Below are positions 24,727 to 34,137 of a stretch of 64,000 bases of DNA, piece by piece; within the stretch, counting starts at the first letter, position 1; each line of letters starts with the position of its first letter. The notes below the pieces were generated by a model. It saw nothing but the letters and a program-made list of their open reading frames with translations, was not told the origin of the DNA and did not search any database. Source of the DNA: Haloprofundus halophilus (GTDB lineage: Archaea; Halobacteriota; Halobacteria; Halobacteriales; Haloferacaceae). The translations under genes and the position numbers were made by a program. The stretch spans positions 124,001 through 188,000 of the forward strand of contig NZ_QQRR01000002.1 of NCBI RefSeq assembly GCF_003439925.1, given 5' to 3'.

Positions 24727-25319
24727 TGGAACTGGCCCTCCTGTACAGCGGCGGCAAAGATTCGACGCTTGCCGCCCTCACGCTCGATTCGTTCTACGAC
24801 GTGCACCTCGTGACCGCACACTTCGGGTTCACCGACGACTGGACGCACGCGAAGACGGCCGCGGAGACGCTCGGTTACCCGTTCGAGACGGTCGAACTCG
24901 ACGAGAACGTCGCCGCCGACGCCGTCGACCGGATGCACGCCGACGGCTACCCACGAAACGGCATTCAGCAGGTCCACGAGGCGGCGCTGGAGGCCGTCGC
25001 GGGACTCGGCTACGACGCTATCGCCGACGGCACGCGCCGCGACGACCGCGTTCCGACCATCTCGCGCGCGCAGGCGCAGAGTCTCGAAGACCGTTACGAC
25101 GTCGACTACCTCGCGCCGCTGTCGGGATTCGGTCGCCGGGCGGTCGACCGACTCGTCGAGGAGACGCTCGACATCGAGGTCGGTCCGAGCGACACGGTTC
25201 CGAAAGCCGATTACGAGGGCGAACTCCGGCAGTTGCTCGTCGAAACGTACGGCACCGACTCGGTCGGCGAGGTCTTCCCCGAACACGAACAGACGTACGT
25301 CCACGGGCTGTTAGACTGA
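24726..25319 (+). CDS. PP-loop ATP pyrophosphatase-like protein (DUF7411/COG2117-like)
   Basis: A 197-residue adenine-nucleotide alpha-hydrolase-fold protein. The PP-loop is LLYSGGKDSTLAAL at residues 5-18. Further marks are VTAHFGFTDDWTHAKTAAET and GLGYDAIADGTRRDDRVPTI, as in tRNA-thiolation and QueC-like enzymes. It lacks the Cys pairs of canonical TtuA/ThiI proteins, so it may activate a different substrate. One-base overlap with the PDCD5-like gene puts it in the S19e-PDCD5 cluster, hinting at a role in translation or RNA modification. Confidence 0.88.
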   Translation: MELALLYSGGKDSTLAALTLDSFYDVHLVTAHFGFTDDWTHAKTAAETLGYPFETVELDENVAADAVDRMHADGYPRNGIQQVHEAALEAVAGLGYDAIADGTRRDDRVPTISRAQAQSLEDRYDVDYLAPLSGFGRRAVDRLVEETLDIEVGPSDTVPKADYEGELRQLLVETYGTDSVGEVFPEHEQTYVHGLLD

Positions 25320-25431
25320 ACGCGGCAGTCGACGGGTTGTCCCGCCGGCGGCGCGCGCCCTCGCTCTCCGAACCCGGAACGTTCGACCCCCGGAACACCG
25401 TCGAGGGGAGGCTTCAGCCTGAACGTACCCG

Positions 25432-25443
25432 CCCGATATCGGG
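25432..25443. promoter_or_regulatory. 12-bp palindrome before the EamA gene
   Basis: CCCGATATCGGG lies 57 nt before the GTG start of the transporter gene, in a 180-nt gap with no gene. A weaker dyad AGGCT-TC-AGCCT occurs at about 25410-25421. Either could bind a regulator; evidence is symmetry only. Confidence 0.25.
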
Positions 25444-25499
25444 TGCCTCTATCGGCGGTAATCGAACCGCTCATGTCGTCGTAGACGCGAGCGGTAGCC

Positions 25500-26417
25500 G
25501 TGACTTCGGGAATCTCGTACTCGCTCGTCGCGGCCGTCGTCTGGGGCGTCTACCTGTTCGTCCTCAAACGGTACTTCGACGGGATTCCCGGTTCGGTTCT
25601 CACCGTCCTCGTCAACGTGGCGGCGATCGCCTGGTACGTTCCGGTGCTTCTCACGTCCGTGTCGCCCTCGGAGACGCCGTCGTTCGCGTCGCTCGGCGTC
25701 GAGGCGCTGGGCGTCCTCGTCGGGACAATCTGCGCGACGGGCGCGGCGTTTCTCATCTTCCTCCGGGCGCTCGACGCGGGCGACGTCTCCTACGTCGCGC
25801 CGATAAACAAGGTGGTCCCCGTGTTCGTCCTCCCGATAGAGATACTGCTGCTGCACGAGCGACTCGCGCCGATTCAGATGCTGGGCGTCGTCGTGGCGAC
25901 GCTGGCCGTCTACGTCGCTAACTACCGGGGAGGACGCCTGGCCGACCCGATCCGTGCAGCGTCGTCGTCGACGGCGGCGCAGCTCGCGCTGTTGAGCGCC
26001 GCCTGTTACGCCGTCAGCGACGTGGGAAAACGCGTCGTGCTCCAGGAACTGAGCCTCCAACCGCAGCTGTGGGTCGTCGTTCTACTCGGCGGCGTCACGG
26101 TCGTCGTCCTCCCCTTCGCAGTTCGGTCGTGGTCCGACGGCGCGCTCACGCGACGAACGCTCGGCGAACTCGTCGTCGGCGGGTTCCTCGTCGCGCTCGG
26201 CGAGCACGTCACGTCGTTGGCGTTCGCGGCGGTGCCGGCGAGTATCGCCTCGCCCATCATCAACACGCAGGCGGTGGTCGCCGTCGTTCTCGGTGGCGTG
26301 CTCCTCCGCGAGGAGTTCTTCGGGACGCGACTCGTCGCCGCGGCGCTGGCGGTCTTCGGCGTCGGCCTCATCGCGCTCGATTCCGGGACGTTCGGTGCGG
26401 CTCTCGGCTGGTTCTGA
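25500..26417 (+). CDS. EamA/DMT-superfamily transporter
   Basis: A 305-residue protein with ten membrane spans arranged as two EamA repeats (about 5-135 and 160-300). Typical repeat ends are DVSYVAPINKVVPVFVLPIE and VPASIASPIINTQAVVAVVL, each followed by a short LxxERL/LLREEF turn and a final span. It starts with GTG (MTSGISYSLVAAVVWG); no better ATG precedes the first span. Exports or imports a small metabolite; the substrate is unknown. Confidence 0.88.
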   Translation: MTSGISYSLVAAVVWGVYLFVLKRYFDGIPGSVLTVLVNVAAIAWYVPVLLTSVSPSETPSFASLGVEALGVLVGTICATGAAFLIFLRALDAGDVSYVAPINKVVPVFVLPIEILLLHERLAPIQMLGVVVATLAVYVANYRGGRLADPIRAASSSTAAQLALLSAACYAVSDVGKRVVLQELSLQPQLWVVVLLGGVTVVVLPFAVRSWSDGALTRRTLGELVVGGFLVALGEHVTSLAFAAVPASIASPIINTQAVVAVVLGGVLLREEFFGTRLVAAALAVFGVGLIALDSGTFGAALGWF

Positions 26418-26627
26418 ACGCCGATTTCGAGCGGCTATTTTGCGTGGCTAACAGGCGACTCCGTCTCGGGTCCGCAAGCGGCGCGTCGCACACCCGCCTC
26501 GGCCGCGTTGCGTCGAATCGTCAGTACACCCGCGGGAGTGGTTCCGTCACCGTATTTGAACGTTCACTCCCGTCGTTCGCCCGACGAAAGGACAGGCTTC
26601 AAGCGACCGCTCCGCAAAGCACCGTGC

Positions 26628-27923
26628 ATGTACGACCGACTCAAGGGGTTTCGTGACTTCTACCCCGACGAGATGGCTCCCCGACGGGAGGTCATCGACA
26701 CGCTGGAGGACGCCGCCGCGCGGTACGGCTTCCGCGAGGTGGGAACGCCCGCGCTCGAACGGACGCAGATGTACGTCGACAAATCCGGCGAGGAGATCGT
26801 CGACGAACTCTATGCATTTACCGACAAAGGCGGCCGCGAGGTCGCGCTGACGCCGGAATTAACGCCGACGGTCGCGCGGATGGTCGTCGCCAAACAGCAG
26901 GCGCTGTCGAAACCCATCAAGTGGGTCTCTACTCGTCCATTCTGGCGCTACGAGCAGGTCCAACAGGGCCGCTTCCGGGAGTTTTACCAGACGAACGTCG
27001 ACATCTTCGGTTCGTCGGAGCCAGAAGCCGACGCCGAGATTCTGGCCTTCGCGGCCGACGCGCTGACCGACCTCGGTCTCTCAGCGGAGGACTTCGAGTT
27101 CCGCGTCTCGCACCGCGACATTCTCGGCGGTCTCCTCACCTCGTTCCGCCCCGACGTCGACACTCGCGCAGCCATCCGCGCCGTCGACAAGCGCGCGAAA
27201 GTCGACGAGACCGAGTACCTCGGGCTTCTCACCGACGCGGGTCTCTCGTGGGACGACGCCGAGCAGTTCGACGCCCTCGTCGCGGGCGGCGACCTCGACG
27301 AGATCGCGGAGTTCGGCGGCGACGACGTGGAGACGGCCGTCGACAACCTCCGCGAGGTGCTCGCCGCCGCCGAGGACTTCGGCGCGCGCGAGTACTGCAC
27401 CGTCTCGCTGACGACCGCCCGCGGACTGGACTACTACACCGGCGTCGTCTTCGAGTGCTTCGACTCGACGGGCGAGGTCGGCCGCTCGGTGTTCGGCGGC
27501 GGGCGCTACGACGACCTCATCGAGAGCTTCGGCGGCCAGCCGACGCCCGCCGTCGGCGTCGCGCCCGGCCACGCGCCGCTGAACCTCCTCCTGCAACGCG
27601 CGGGCGTCTGGCCCGAGGGAGCGGCCTCGACTGACTACTACGTCCTCTCGGTCGGCGACACCCGGTCGGTCGCCAGCCGCGTCGCCCGCGACCTGCGCGC
27701 GGCGGGCAACACCGTCGAGACCGACGTCTCGGGGCGGAGCTTCGGCGCGCAGATGGGCTACGCCGACAGCATCGGCGCCGAGACGGTCGTCATCGTCGGC
27801 GAGCAGGACCTCGAGAACGACGAGGTGACGGTGAAGGAGATGGAGAGCGGCGAACAGACGACCGCGCCCGTCGACGACTTCCCCGGCGACCGCGACGCGC
27901 CGCGGTACGACGACTACGTCTGA
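26628..27923 (+). CDS. hisS: Histidine--tRNA ligase
   Basis: A 431-residue class II synthetase. Motif 2 is RYEQVQQGRFREFYQTNVDI; the histidine-specific blocks are TARGLDYYTGVVFE and GGGRYDDL; motif 3 lies in TPAVGVAPGHAPLNLLL. The C-terminal anticodon-binding domain (YYVLSVGDTRSVASRVARDL onward) is intact. The start at 26628 gives the canonical MYDRLKGFRDFYPDEM. The 210-nt upstream gap holds no gene; CGTATTTGAAC at about 26551-26561 is a weak promoter candidate. Confidence 0.97.
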   Translation: MYDRLKGFRDFYPDEMAPRREVIDTLEDAAARYGFREVGTPALERTQMYVDKSGEEIVDELYAFTDKGGREVALTPELTPTVARMVVAKQQALSKPIKWVSTRPFWRYEQVQQGRFREFYQTNVDIFGSSEPEADAEILAFAADALTDLGLSAEDFEFRVSHRDILGGLLTSFRPDVDTRAAIRAVDKRAKVDETEYLGLLTDAGLSWDDAEQFDALVAGGDLDEIAEFGGDDVETAVDNLREVLAAAEDFGAREYCTVSLTTARGLDYYTGVVFECFDSTGEVGRSVFGGGRYDDLIESFGGQPTPAVGVAPGHAPLNLLLQRAGVWPEGAASTDYYVLSVGDTRSVASRVARDLRAAGNTVETDVSGRSFGAQMGYADSIGAETVVIVGEQDLENDEVTVKEMESGEQTTAPVDDFPGDRDAPRYDDYV

Positions 27924-28020
27924 ACGGCGGTCCGCGGGGGCGCGTGTTCGCTCTCCGAGTCGTAGACGAGAAACCAGTTCTGGGAAATAATTATGTTTCG
28001 ATTACACGTATCGCCGACGG

Positions 28021-28485
28021 ATGGTCCTCTCGCATCCGACTGCCCTCCTCGTTCGGTGGCTCCACGTCGCCGGGGTTGCCGTCGCCGTCGGCGGTGCTGC
28101 CCTGACGTGGGCGGCGAGTCGCCGGGCGGGTTCGACCGGCCGCGCCGAATCCGCACACACCGCTCTCGCCGTCGCAGAGGCCTACGAGTGGCTCTTCTGG
28201 GGCTCGCTCGGCGTCGTCGTCGCCGCCGGTGTCGGGAATCTCGGTTCGCTCGGACTCGGTGTCTCCGCCTTGGAGACGACGTGGGGGACGACGCTCGCAC
28301 TCAAGCTAGCGATACTGACGGCGTTTCTCGCGGGGTCGGCAATCCGGACGCTGTGGATATCGTTCGCGGCGGGGCGACCGAGTGACGACGCGATCTCGGT
28401 TACTCGTCTCCGAACCGTCTACGGCGTTACGACCCTCACGCTGCTCGCACTCGTCGGCTTCGGGGAGGTGCTAGCGCATGGCTGA
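28021..28485 (+). CDS. CopD-family-like four-span membrane protein
   Basis: A 154-residue membrane protein with four hydrophobic helices. The first reads ALLVRWLHVAGVAVAVGGAA, resembling the LHxLGxAxWxGG start of CopD/YckC-type copper-resistance and cytochrome-like membrane proteins, with His15 (in WLH) as a possible heme or metal ligand. It overlaps the next gene by 8 nt and likely forms a two-gene operon with it. ATTATG just upstream (about 27988-27993) is a box A candidate. Function in copper handling is only a family-level guess. Confidence 0.7.
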   Translation: MVLSHPTALLVRWLHVAGVAVAVGGAALTWAASRRAGSTGRAESAHTALAVAEAYEWLFWGSLGVVVAAGVGNLGSLGLGVSALETTWGTTLALKLAILTAFLAGSAIRTLWISFAAGRPSDDAISVTRLRTVYGVTTLTLLALVGFGEVLAHG

Positions 28486-29020
28486 GCCGCCGGTTGACGA
28501 GTGTACCAGAGGACGGAGCCGACACGAACCGGACGCAGAGACCGAAGAGAGACCACCGCTCCCCGCGCTGGCCGTCTGGGGTCTCGCGACGTTTCACGTC
28601 ACGGCGCTGGTGGTCGTTCTCGTCGTCGCGCTCCACGTCGCCGGGCCGCTCGGAGAGCTCCTCTCGGGGCTGAACACCGCGGTCGGACTGGGCGTCTTCG
28701 CGTACCTCTGGGCGCTCACGTGGTGGACCAACCGGCGCGCGCTCGCCGGCGCGTGGGACGGAGACGGGTTCGACTCCCGAGCGGCCGCGAAACGGGCGAC
28801 GCTCTGGGGCGGCGTCACCGGCGTCTGCTTCCTCCTCGCTCCACTGGTGGCCTCTTCGGCTTTTCTGGTCATCGGGGGTGCGTCCGTGCTCGCGGTGCTC
28901 GCCATCGGACTGCTCGCGGCGCTCGTCTCGGCCGTCATCGGCGCGCTCGTCGGCGGCGTGTTCGGCGCCGTCGACGTAGTGCTACTGCGCGCGGTCGACG
29001 CCGTTCGCGGTCGACCGTAG
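28478..29020 (+). CDS. Membrane protein of unknown function
   Basis: A 180-residue protein with an acidic 30-residue N-terminus and four to five hydrophobic helices: ALAVWGLATFHVTALVVVLV, VGLGVFAYLWALTWWTN, ATLWGGVTGVCFLLAPLVA, then a long Ala/Leu/Val-rich pair near the C-terminus. No catalytic motif is seen. The ATG at 28478 overlaps the CopD-like gene by 8 nt, so the two are likely cotranslated and may act together in the membrane. Confidence 0.75.
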   Translation: MAEPPVDECTRGRSRHEPDAETEERPPLPALAVWGLATFHVTALVVVLVVALHVAGPLGELLSGLNTAVGLGVFAYLWALTWWTNRRALAGAWDGDGFDSRAAAKRATLWGGVTGVCFLLAPLVASSAFLVIGGASVLAVLAIGLLAALVSAVIGALVGGVFGAVDVVLLRAVDAVRGRP

Positions 29021-29080
29021 CGCGACCGACCAGCAAACACACACGTATCTCCGTGCTGTAGGCCTCCATGGTGATCTACG

Positions 29081-29539
29081 ATGTACGATACGATTCTCGT
29101 CGCCACCGACGGCAGCGACCCTTCGGAGGCGGCAGTCGACCACGCGCTCGACCTCGCGAAACAGTACGGAGCGACGCTCCACGCGCTCACAGTCGTCGAC
29201 ACGAGGGTGTACACCGACGTCGACATCCGGGCGACGCCCGTCTTCGACGCGCTCGAAGAGCAGGCGCAGGAGACCGTCGACGCCGTTGCGGAAGCCGGAG
29301 CGGCCGTGGACGTCCCCGTCGTGACGGCCGTCGAACACGGCTCTCCCGCCAGCGCCATCGTCGACTACGCGACCGGTCACGACGTCGACGTCGTCGTCGT
29401 CGGCACGCACGGCCGCCGCGGCGTCAGGCGCGTGGTGCTCGGGAGCGTCGCCGAGCGCGTCGTCAGAAACGCCCCCGTTCCGGTGTTGACCGTCCGTGAC
29501 ACCGAGAGTGAAACCGACGACGCGAGTCGTCCTCGTTAA
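29081..29539 (+). CDS. Universal stress protein (UspA family), single domain
   Basis: A 152-residue single-domain USP. It begins MYDTILVATDGSDPSEAAVDHAL and contains the ATP-binding G-2x-G-9x-G(S/T) motif as VVVGTHGRRGVRRVVLGSVA (about 106-125), so it is likely an ATP-binding type. Role in stress response is inferred from family. The start at 29081 is fixed by the canonical N-terminus. It lies 25 nt upstream of truA. Confidence 0.93.
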   Translation: MYDTILVATDGSDPSEAAVDHALDLAKQYGATLHALTVVDTRVYTDVDIRATPVFDALEEQAQETVDAVAEAGAAVDVPVVTAVEHGSPASAIVDYATGHDVDVVVVGTHGRRGVRRVVLGSVAERVVRNAPVPVLTVRDTESETDDASRPR

Positions 29540-29564
29540 AGTTCTCTCGTCCGAACGGTCGGCT

Positions 29565-30434
29565 ATGCGCGCGTTCCGCCTCGCCTACGACGGCCAGCCC
29601 TACTACGGCTTCCAGCGCCAGCCCGACGTGCCGACGGTCGAGGGGGCCCTGTTCGACGCGCTGGCGAAACTCGGCGTCTACGACGAGACGCGCCATCGGC
29701 CGTCGGGCTACGCCGCCGCGGGACGTACCGACGCTGGCGTCTCCGCCGTTGCGCAGACCGTCGCCTTCGACTGTCCCGACTGGTGTACGCCGGGAGCGGT
29801 CAACAGCGAGCTCCCGGGAACTGTCCGCGCGTGGGCTGCAGCCGACGTTCCCGACGACTTCCACGCGACGCACGACGCGACCCGGCGCGAGTACACGTAC
29901 CACCTCTACGCGCCGTCAGGCAGTGGACGCGACGGCGGCGATGGCGACGACGCCGACTACCCGACGCCGGACCCCTACGCCGCCGTCGACGACGACCGAG
30001 CGCGGGCGGCGCTCTCGGCGCTCTGCGGCGAACACGACTTCGACAATCTCACGCCCGACGACCGAAACACGGTTCGAGAGCTGTCGGGGTCGCTCCGGCG
30101 CGACGGCGAGTTTCTCGTTCTCACCGTCTCCGCGCCGGGGTTCGCCCGCGAACTCGTCCGCCGGGTCGTCTCGCTCGTCCGTATCGTCGGCTCCGGAGCG
30201 CCGACGGAGCGAATCGAGCGAGCGTTCGCCGCCGACTCGCTGGAGGGCCGCGAGGGAATTCCGCCCGCACCCGCGGGCGGGTTGGTGCTCACCGACGTCG
30301 ACTACCCGGGCGTCGAGTTCGAGCGCGACGAAGACGCGATAACGACAGTGAAAGAGGTGTTCGGCGCGTCGCGCGTGGAGAGCGCGGTCAGAACGCGCGT
30401 CTGCGAGACGGTGCTCGACGGGACGAGAGCGTAG
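29565..30434 (+). CDS. truA: tRNA pseudouridine synthase A
   Basis: A 289-residue archaeal TruA/Pus3 enzyme that isomerises uridines 38-40 in the tRNA anticodon arm. The catalytic aspartate is Asp56 in AAGRTDAGVSA. Other blocks: RAFRLAYDGQPYYGFQRQP, RREYTYHLYAPSG, GEHDFDNLTPDD, and FARELVRRVVSLVRIVGSG. A Gly/Asp-rich insert follows YHLYAPSGSG. The start at 29565 gives the canonical MRAFRLAYDG. Its stop (30432-30434) directly abuts the stop of the convergent M28 peptidase gene at 30435. Confidence 0.95.
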   Translation: MRAFRLAYDGQPYYGFQRQPDVPTVEGALFDALAKLGVYDETRHRPSGYAAAGRTDAGVSAVAQTVAFDCPDWCTPGAVNSELPGTVRAWAAADVPDDFHATHDATRREYTYHLYAPSGSGRDGGDGDDADYPTPDPYAAVDDDRARAALSALCGEHDFDNLTPDDRNTVRELSGSLRRDGEFLVLTVSAPGFARELVRRVVSLVRIVGSGAPTERIERAFAADSLEGREGIPPAPAGGLVLTDVDYPGVEFERDEDAITTVKEVFGASRVESAVRTRVCETVLDGTRA

Positions 30435-31826
30435 TCACTCCCACTCGGCCGGCCAGAGGTCGGCCGCGCGCATCCCCACCTCGAAATCGTTCTCGCGGAA
30501 CGTGGCGGCGAGGTCGTCGAGGTCCAGTCGCGGGGCGTCCGCCGTCGCCAGGTCGTCGACGAGCAGCGCCGTGAGGATGGCGTGCTCACGGATGTTGCGG
30601 TCGTCGACCTTGTCGCGGGTGTCGGCGTGGGTGTGACCCCAGCCGCGGCCCCGCTCGCCGCTGTCGCTGTGGAGTTGGAACGCGGGGACGCCCTCGCGCA
30701 CGAACGGCCAGTGGTCGCTGAACGGGTGCGGCGCGTCGTCGACGTTTATCGGCTGACGGGTCGACTCGTCGATTCGCTCGGCGGCGGCGCTCATCGCGTC
30801 GGAGTTGTGCGTGAGCGCGACGAGGTTGCGGAACCGCCCCGCGCCGTCGACGTTGACGACGGCCTTAATCCCGCTCAGGTCGGTCGTCTCCGCGACGCGC
30901 TCGGCACCCAAGAGCCCGATCTCCTCGCAGCCGACGCCGGCGACGCGGACGCCGACGTCGAGGTCGACCTGCGCGAGAATCCGGGCGGCCGTGACGACGG
31001 TGGCGATGCCGCAGCCGTTGTCGAGCGCGCCTTCGGCGATGTCGTGGGCGTCGTAGTGCGCGAGCAGGAGCAGTTCCTCGTCCGTGTTCGGTCCGACGTG
31101 CCCGACGACGTTCTGACTTTCTCCCGGTGTGGTCTCGGCTTCGACGGCGATGCGGAGGCGACCGGTCTCCCCACTGTTGTTCGCGGCGTACTCCTTCAGC
31201 CACGCGCCGGTCTCCTTACTCACGCCGACGGCCGGGACCGACCCCTCGTCGCCGAAGGTGAGAGAGCCCGTGGGCGGTAGCTGGCCCTCGATGTGGTTGA
31301 CGAAAACGAACGCTTCCGCGCCCGCCTCGACCGCACAGCCGTACTTCTCCATCCGGTGGATGAACCGGCCGGAGGGCGTCGTGGTGCTCGCGACGACTAT
31401 CTTCCCGTCGACGTCCTCGGCTGCTATCTCGTCGGGCGTGCCGTAGCCCACGTCGACGAGTTCGGCCTCCACGTCGCCCGACGGCGAGTACGGAAGCGCG
31501 ATGGCGTCGAACGGCCGTTCGACGGGTGCGGTGAGTTCGAGCTCGGTCCACCCGCGGGTCCACTGGTTCATCTCGAACGTGTCGAGTCCGACGTCGTCGA
31601 CGCCCGCGTCCTCGAACGCGTCGGCGACGAGGTCGGCCGCTCGTCTCTCTCCTGCGCTGCCGCCCATCCGGTCGCCGAGTGCGGTGAGGTCGGTGATGAA
31701 GTTCCACGGCCGGTCGTCGGTCCACGTGCGGCCAATCGCGGCGGCGAACCCGTCTGTCGTCTCGCTGGCGTTCCCGGCGTCGCCCGCGCCTGCCGCGTCG
31801 CCCGGCGTCGTCTCCTGTTCGGACAT
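30435..31826 (-). CDS. M28 family zinc aminopeptidase
   Basis: A 463-residue co-catalytic zinc peptidase with an inserted PA-like domain (about 130-220). Zinc-site pieces: LLAHYDAHDIAEGALDNGCG (His and bridging Asp), GVGCEEIGLLGAE (catalytic Glu-Glu), AVVNVDGAG, and the last His in GWGHTHADTRDKVDD. There is no signal peptide, so it is probably cytosolic. The start at 31826 gives an acidic MSEQETTPGDAAG N-terminus; frames further upstream are antisense to pepF. Convergent with truA with zero intergenic space. Confidence 0.92.
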   Translation of the reverse strand: MSEQETTPGDAAGAGDAGNASETTDGFAAAIGRTWTDDRPWNFITDLTALGDRMGGSAGERRAADLVADAFEDAGVDDVGLDTFEMNQWTRGWTELELTAPVERPFDAIALPYSPSGDVEAELVDVGYGTPDEIAAEDVDGKIVVASTTTPSGRFIHRMEKYGCAVEAGAEAFVFVNHIEGQLPPTGSLTFGDEGSVPAVGVSKETGAWLKEYAANNSGETGRLRIAVEAETTPGESQNVVGHVGPNTDEELLLLAHYDAHDIAEGALDNGCGIATVVTAARILAQVDLDVGVRVAGVGCEEIGLLGAERVAETTDLSGIKAVVNVDGAGRFRNLVALTHNSDAMSAAAERIDESTRQPINVDDAPHPFSDHWPFVREGVPAFQLHSDSGERGRGWGHTHADTRDKVDDRNIREHAILTALLVDDLATADAPRLDLDDLAATFRENDFEVGMRAADLWPAEWE

Positions 31827-32003
31827 AGCCCGCGGTTGGGCACACCGTGGCATAGGTGCTCGGTTCGCGGAAGTCGCTGTCTCGCCTCGGCTCCGTCGTC
31901 CGCCGCTCTCCCGTCCGGCGTTCCTGTCACCGAGAACTCCTCGGCAACTGTTGCCGTGTTTCGACTTGGCAAAGTTTACCCTCGCACCGGCTAACCTCCG
32001 ACC

Positions 32004-33803
32004 ATGAGTTCGGTTCCCGAACGCGGCGACATCGACGAGGAGTACAAGTGGGACCTGGAGAGCATCTACGCCTCCGACGACGACTGGAACGAGGCGTACG
32101 CGGATGTCGAGTCGCGCATCGACGACATCGCGGCCTACGAGGGTCGAGCGGCCGAGGACGCCGAGACGCTGTACGAACTGCTCGAACTGCTGGAATCGGT
32201 GATGCGCGACGTCTCGAAGGTCACCTCCTACGCACAGCTCCGAGCCAGCGAGGACACCCGGAACCAGGAGTACCAGGCGCTGTCGGCGCGGGCGCAGTCG
32301 TTGGCGGCGAACGCTCAGAGCGCCGCCAGTTTCGTCGAACCCGAACTGCAGGAACTCGACGAGGACGACGTGCGAGCGTACGTCGACGACGAACCCGCGC
32401 TCGCTGAGTACGAACACTACTTCGACGACGTGCTCCGGGCGAAGCCGCACACGCGCTCGAAGGAGGTCGAAGAACTGCTCGCGGACCTCTCGGAGGTGAT
32501 GGGCGCGCCGAGCGACTTCTACTCGATGCTCGCCAACGCCGACCTGACGTTCCCGACGGTGGAAGACCCCGACGGCGACGAGATAGAGATTTCGCAGGGT
32601 AACTTCACGAAGCTCCAGAAGCATCCGAACCGCGAGTTCAGACAGGAGGTCCACGAGCAGTTCTACGACGAGTGGGAGGACGTCCGCAATTCAGTGGGTA
32701 GTTCGCTGAAAAACAGCGTCAAAGCCGACGTGAAACTCGCCGAAGCCCGTAACTACGACACCGCCCGCGAAGCGGCGCTCGACGGGCCGAACGTCCCCGT
32801 CGAGGTGTACGACAACCTCCTGGAGACGGTCCGCGACAACCTCGACAAACTCCACCGACACGCCGACCTGAAGCGGCAGGCGCTCGGCGTCGACGACCTC
32901 CAGATGTGGGACCTCTACATGTCGCTGACGGGCGAGGAGGGCCCCGAAATTAGCTACGAGCAAGCGAAGGAGTACGTCGTCGAGGCCGTCGCACCGCTCG
33001 GCGAGGAGTACCAACAGCGGATGGCCGAAGGATTAGAGGACCGCTGGGTCGACGTGTACGAGAACCGCGGTAAGCGCGCCGGGGCGTACTCCTCGGGCAC
33101 GTACGACACCCAGCCGTTCATCATGATGAACTACCAGGACGACATCACCTCGATGTTCACCCTGGCGCACGAACTCGGCCACTCGATGCACTCCGAGTTG
33201 GCGAAGGACGAACAGCCGTGGCAGTACGCCGACTACGAGATTTTCGTCGCCGAGGTGGCGAGCACGGTCAACGAGACGCTTCTCACCCACTACCTGCTCG
33301 AAAACACCGAGAGCGACGAACTGCGCCGCCACGTCCTCGACGAGTACCTCGAACGGTTCCGCTCGACGCTGTACCGCCAGACGATGTTCGCCGACTTCGA
33401 ACTCCAGATTCACGAGGCGATCGAGGCGGGCGAACCGCTCACCCCCGACGCGTTCGACCAACTGTACGGCGACCTGAAAGCCGAGTTCTACGCGCCTGCC
33501 GAGGTCGACGACCGCATCGCCCGCGAGTGGATGCGCATCCCGCACTTCTACTACAACTACTACGTTTACCAGTACAGCACGGGCATCAGCGCCGCCGTCG
33601 CCGTCGTCGAGCGCATCCTCGACGAGGGCGAGGACGCGGCCGCCGACTACCGCGAGGCGCTCGCGATGGGCGGCAGCGCGTACCCGATGGACGTACTGGA
33701 GACCGCGGGCGTCGACATGACCTCGCCCGAACCCATCGAGGACGCGCTCGGCGTCTACGGCGACTACCTCGACCGCGTCGCCGAGTTGCTCGACCTCGAA
33801 TAG
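32004..33803 (+). CDS. pepF: Oligoendopeptidase F (M3B)
   Basis: A 599-residue cytosolic M3 peptidase that cleaves short peptides. The zinc motif is LAHELGHSMH with HELGH at 389-393 and the downstream Glu in EVASTVNETLLTHYLL. Other M3B marks: KWDLESIYASDDDWNEAY at the start, AYSSGTYDTQPFIMMNYQDD, and HFYYNYYVYQYSTGISAAVA near the end. Full length. GTTTACC at about 31974-31980 is a box A about 27 nt before the ATG. A TTATTTTG run after the stop (about 33821-33828) may end transcription. Confidence 0.95.
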   Translation: MSSVPERGDIDEEYKWDLESIYASDDDWNEAYADVESRIDDIAAYEGRAAEDAETLYELLELLESVMRDVSKVTSYAQLRASEDTRNQEYQALSARAQSLAANAQSAASFVEPELQELDEDDVRAYVDDEPALAEYEHYFDDVLRAKPHTRSKEVEELLADLSEVMGAPSDFYSMLANADLTFPTVEDPDGDEIEISQGNFTKLQKHPNREFRQEVHEQFYDEWEDVRNSVGSSLKNSVKADVKLAEARNYDTAREAALDGPNVPVEVYDNLLETVRDNLDKLHRHADLKRQALGVDDLQMWDLYMSLTGEEGPEISYEQAKEYVVEAVAPLGEEYQQRMAEGLEDRWVDVYENRGKRAGAYSSGTYDTQPFIMMNYQDDITSMFTLAHELGHSMHSELAKDEQPWQYADYEIFVAEVASTVNETLLTHYLLENTESDELRRHVLDEYLERFRSTLYRQTMFADFELQIHEAIEAGEPLTPDAFDQLYGDLKAEFYAPAEVDDRIAREWMRIPHFYYNYYVYQYSTGISAAVAVVERILDEGEDAAADYREALAMGGSAYPMDVLETAGVDMTSPEPIEDALGVYGDYLDRVAELLDLE

Positions 33804-33870
33804 CTGTTAGGTAGCGGGTCTTATTTTGCTGTGGCTTGGCTGAAAATGTAGATTCAGTTCATCGACTTTG

Positions 33871-34137
33871 TTACTCCAATCCGAGCGCTGCCGCGACTAT
33901 CGTAGCAATAATCAGTAACGCAATCACGCCACCCGATAGCCATGAAAAGGCAGGGGATGACGCCAATGATGACTGAATATCAAAGGCAACCGTGATTAGT
34001 GGTCCAGCGAGGACGAAGAGTACAAAGACGCCCATGATAGTTTGTGGGTCAGCCTGGCCCCGTTGCATTCCGCTCACGGAGGCGTTTTGGCTTGCTAACT
34101 GTGTTCGTTGTCGTGGTGTGTCTTGTCTATCTACCAT
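33871..34137 (-). CDS. Small two-span membrane protein, hypothetical
   Basis: An 88-residue protein with a polar 30-residue N-terminus (Gln, Arg, Ser) and two hydrophobic helices: TIMGVFVLFVLAGPLITVAF and GGVIALLIIATIVAAALGL. TTTTTATG on the minus strand at about 34164-34171 is a box A about 30 nt before the ATG, supporting a leaderless transcript. Base composition is clearly AT-richer than the flanking pepF gene. It is divergent from the membrane-bound winged-helix gene at 34283. No family recognised. Confidence 0.6.
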   Translation of the reverse strand: MVDRQDTPRQRTQLASQNASVSGMQRGQADPQTIMGVFVLFVLAGPLITVAFDIQSSLASSPAFSWLSGGVIALLIIATIVAAALGLE

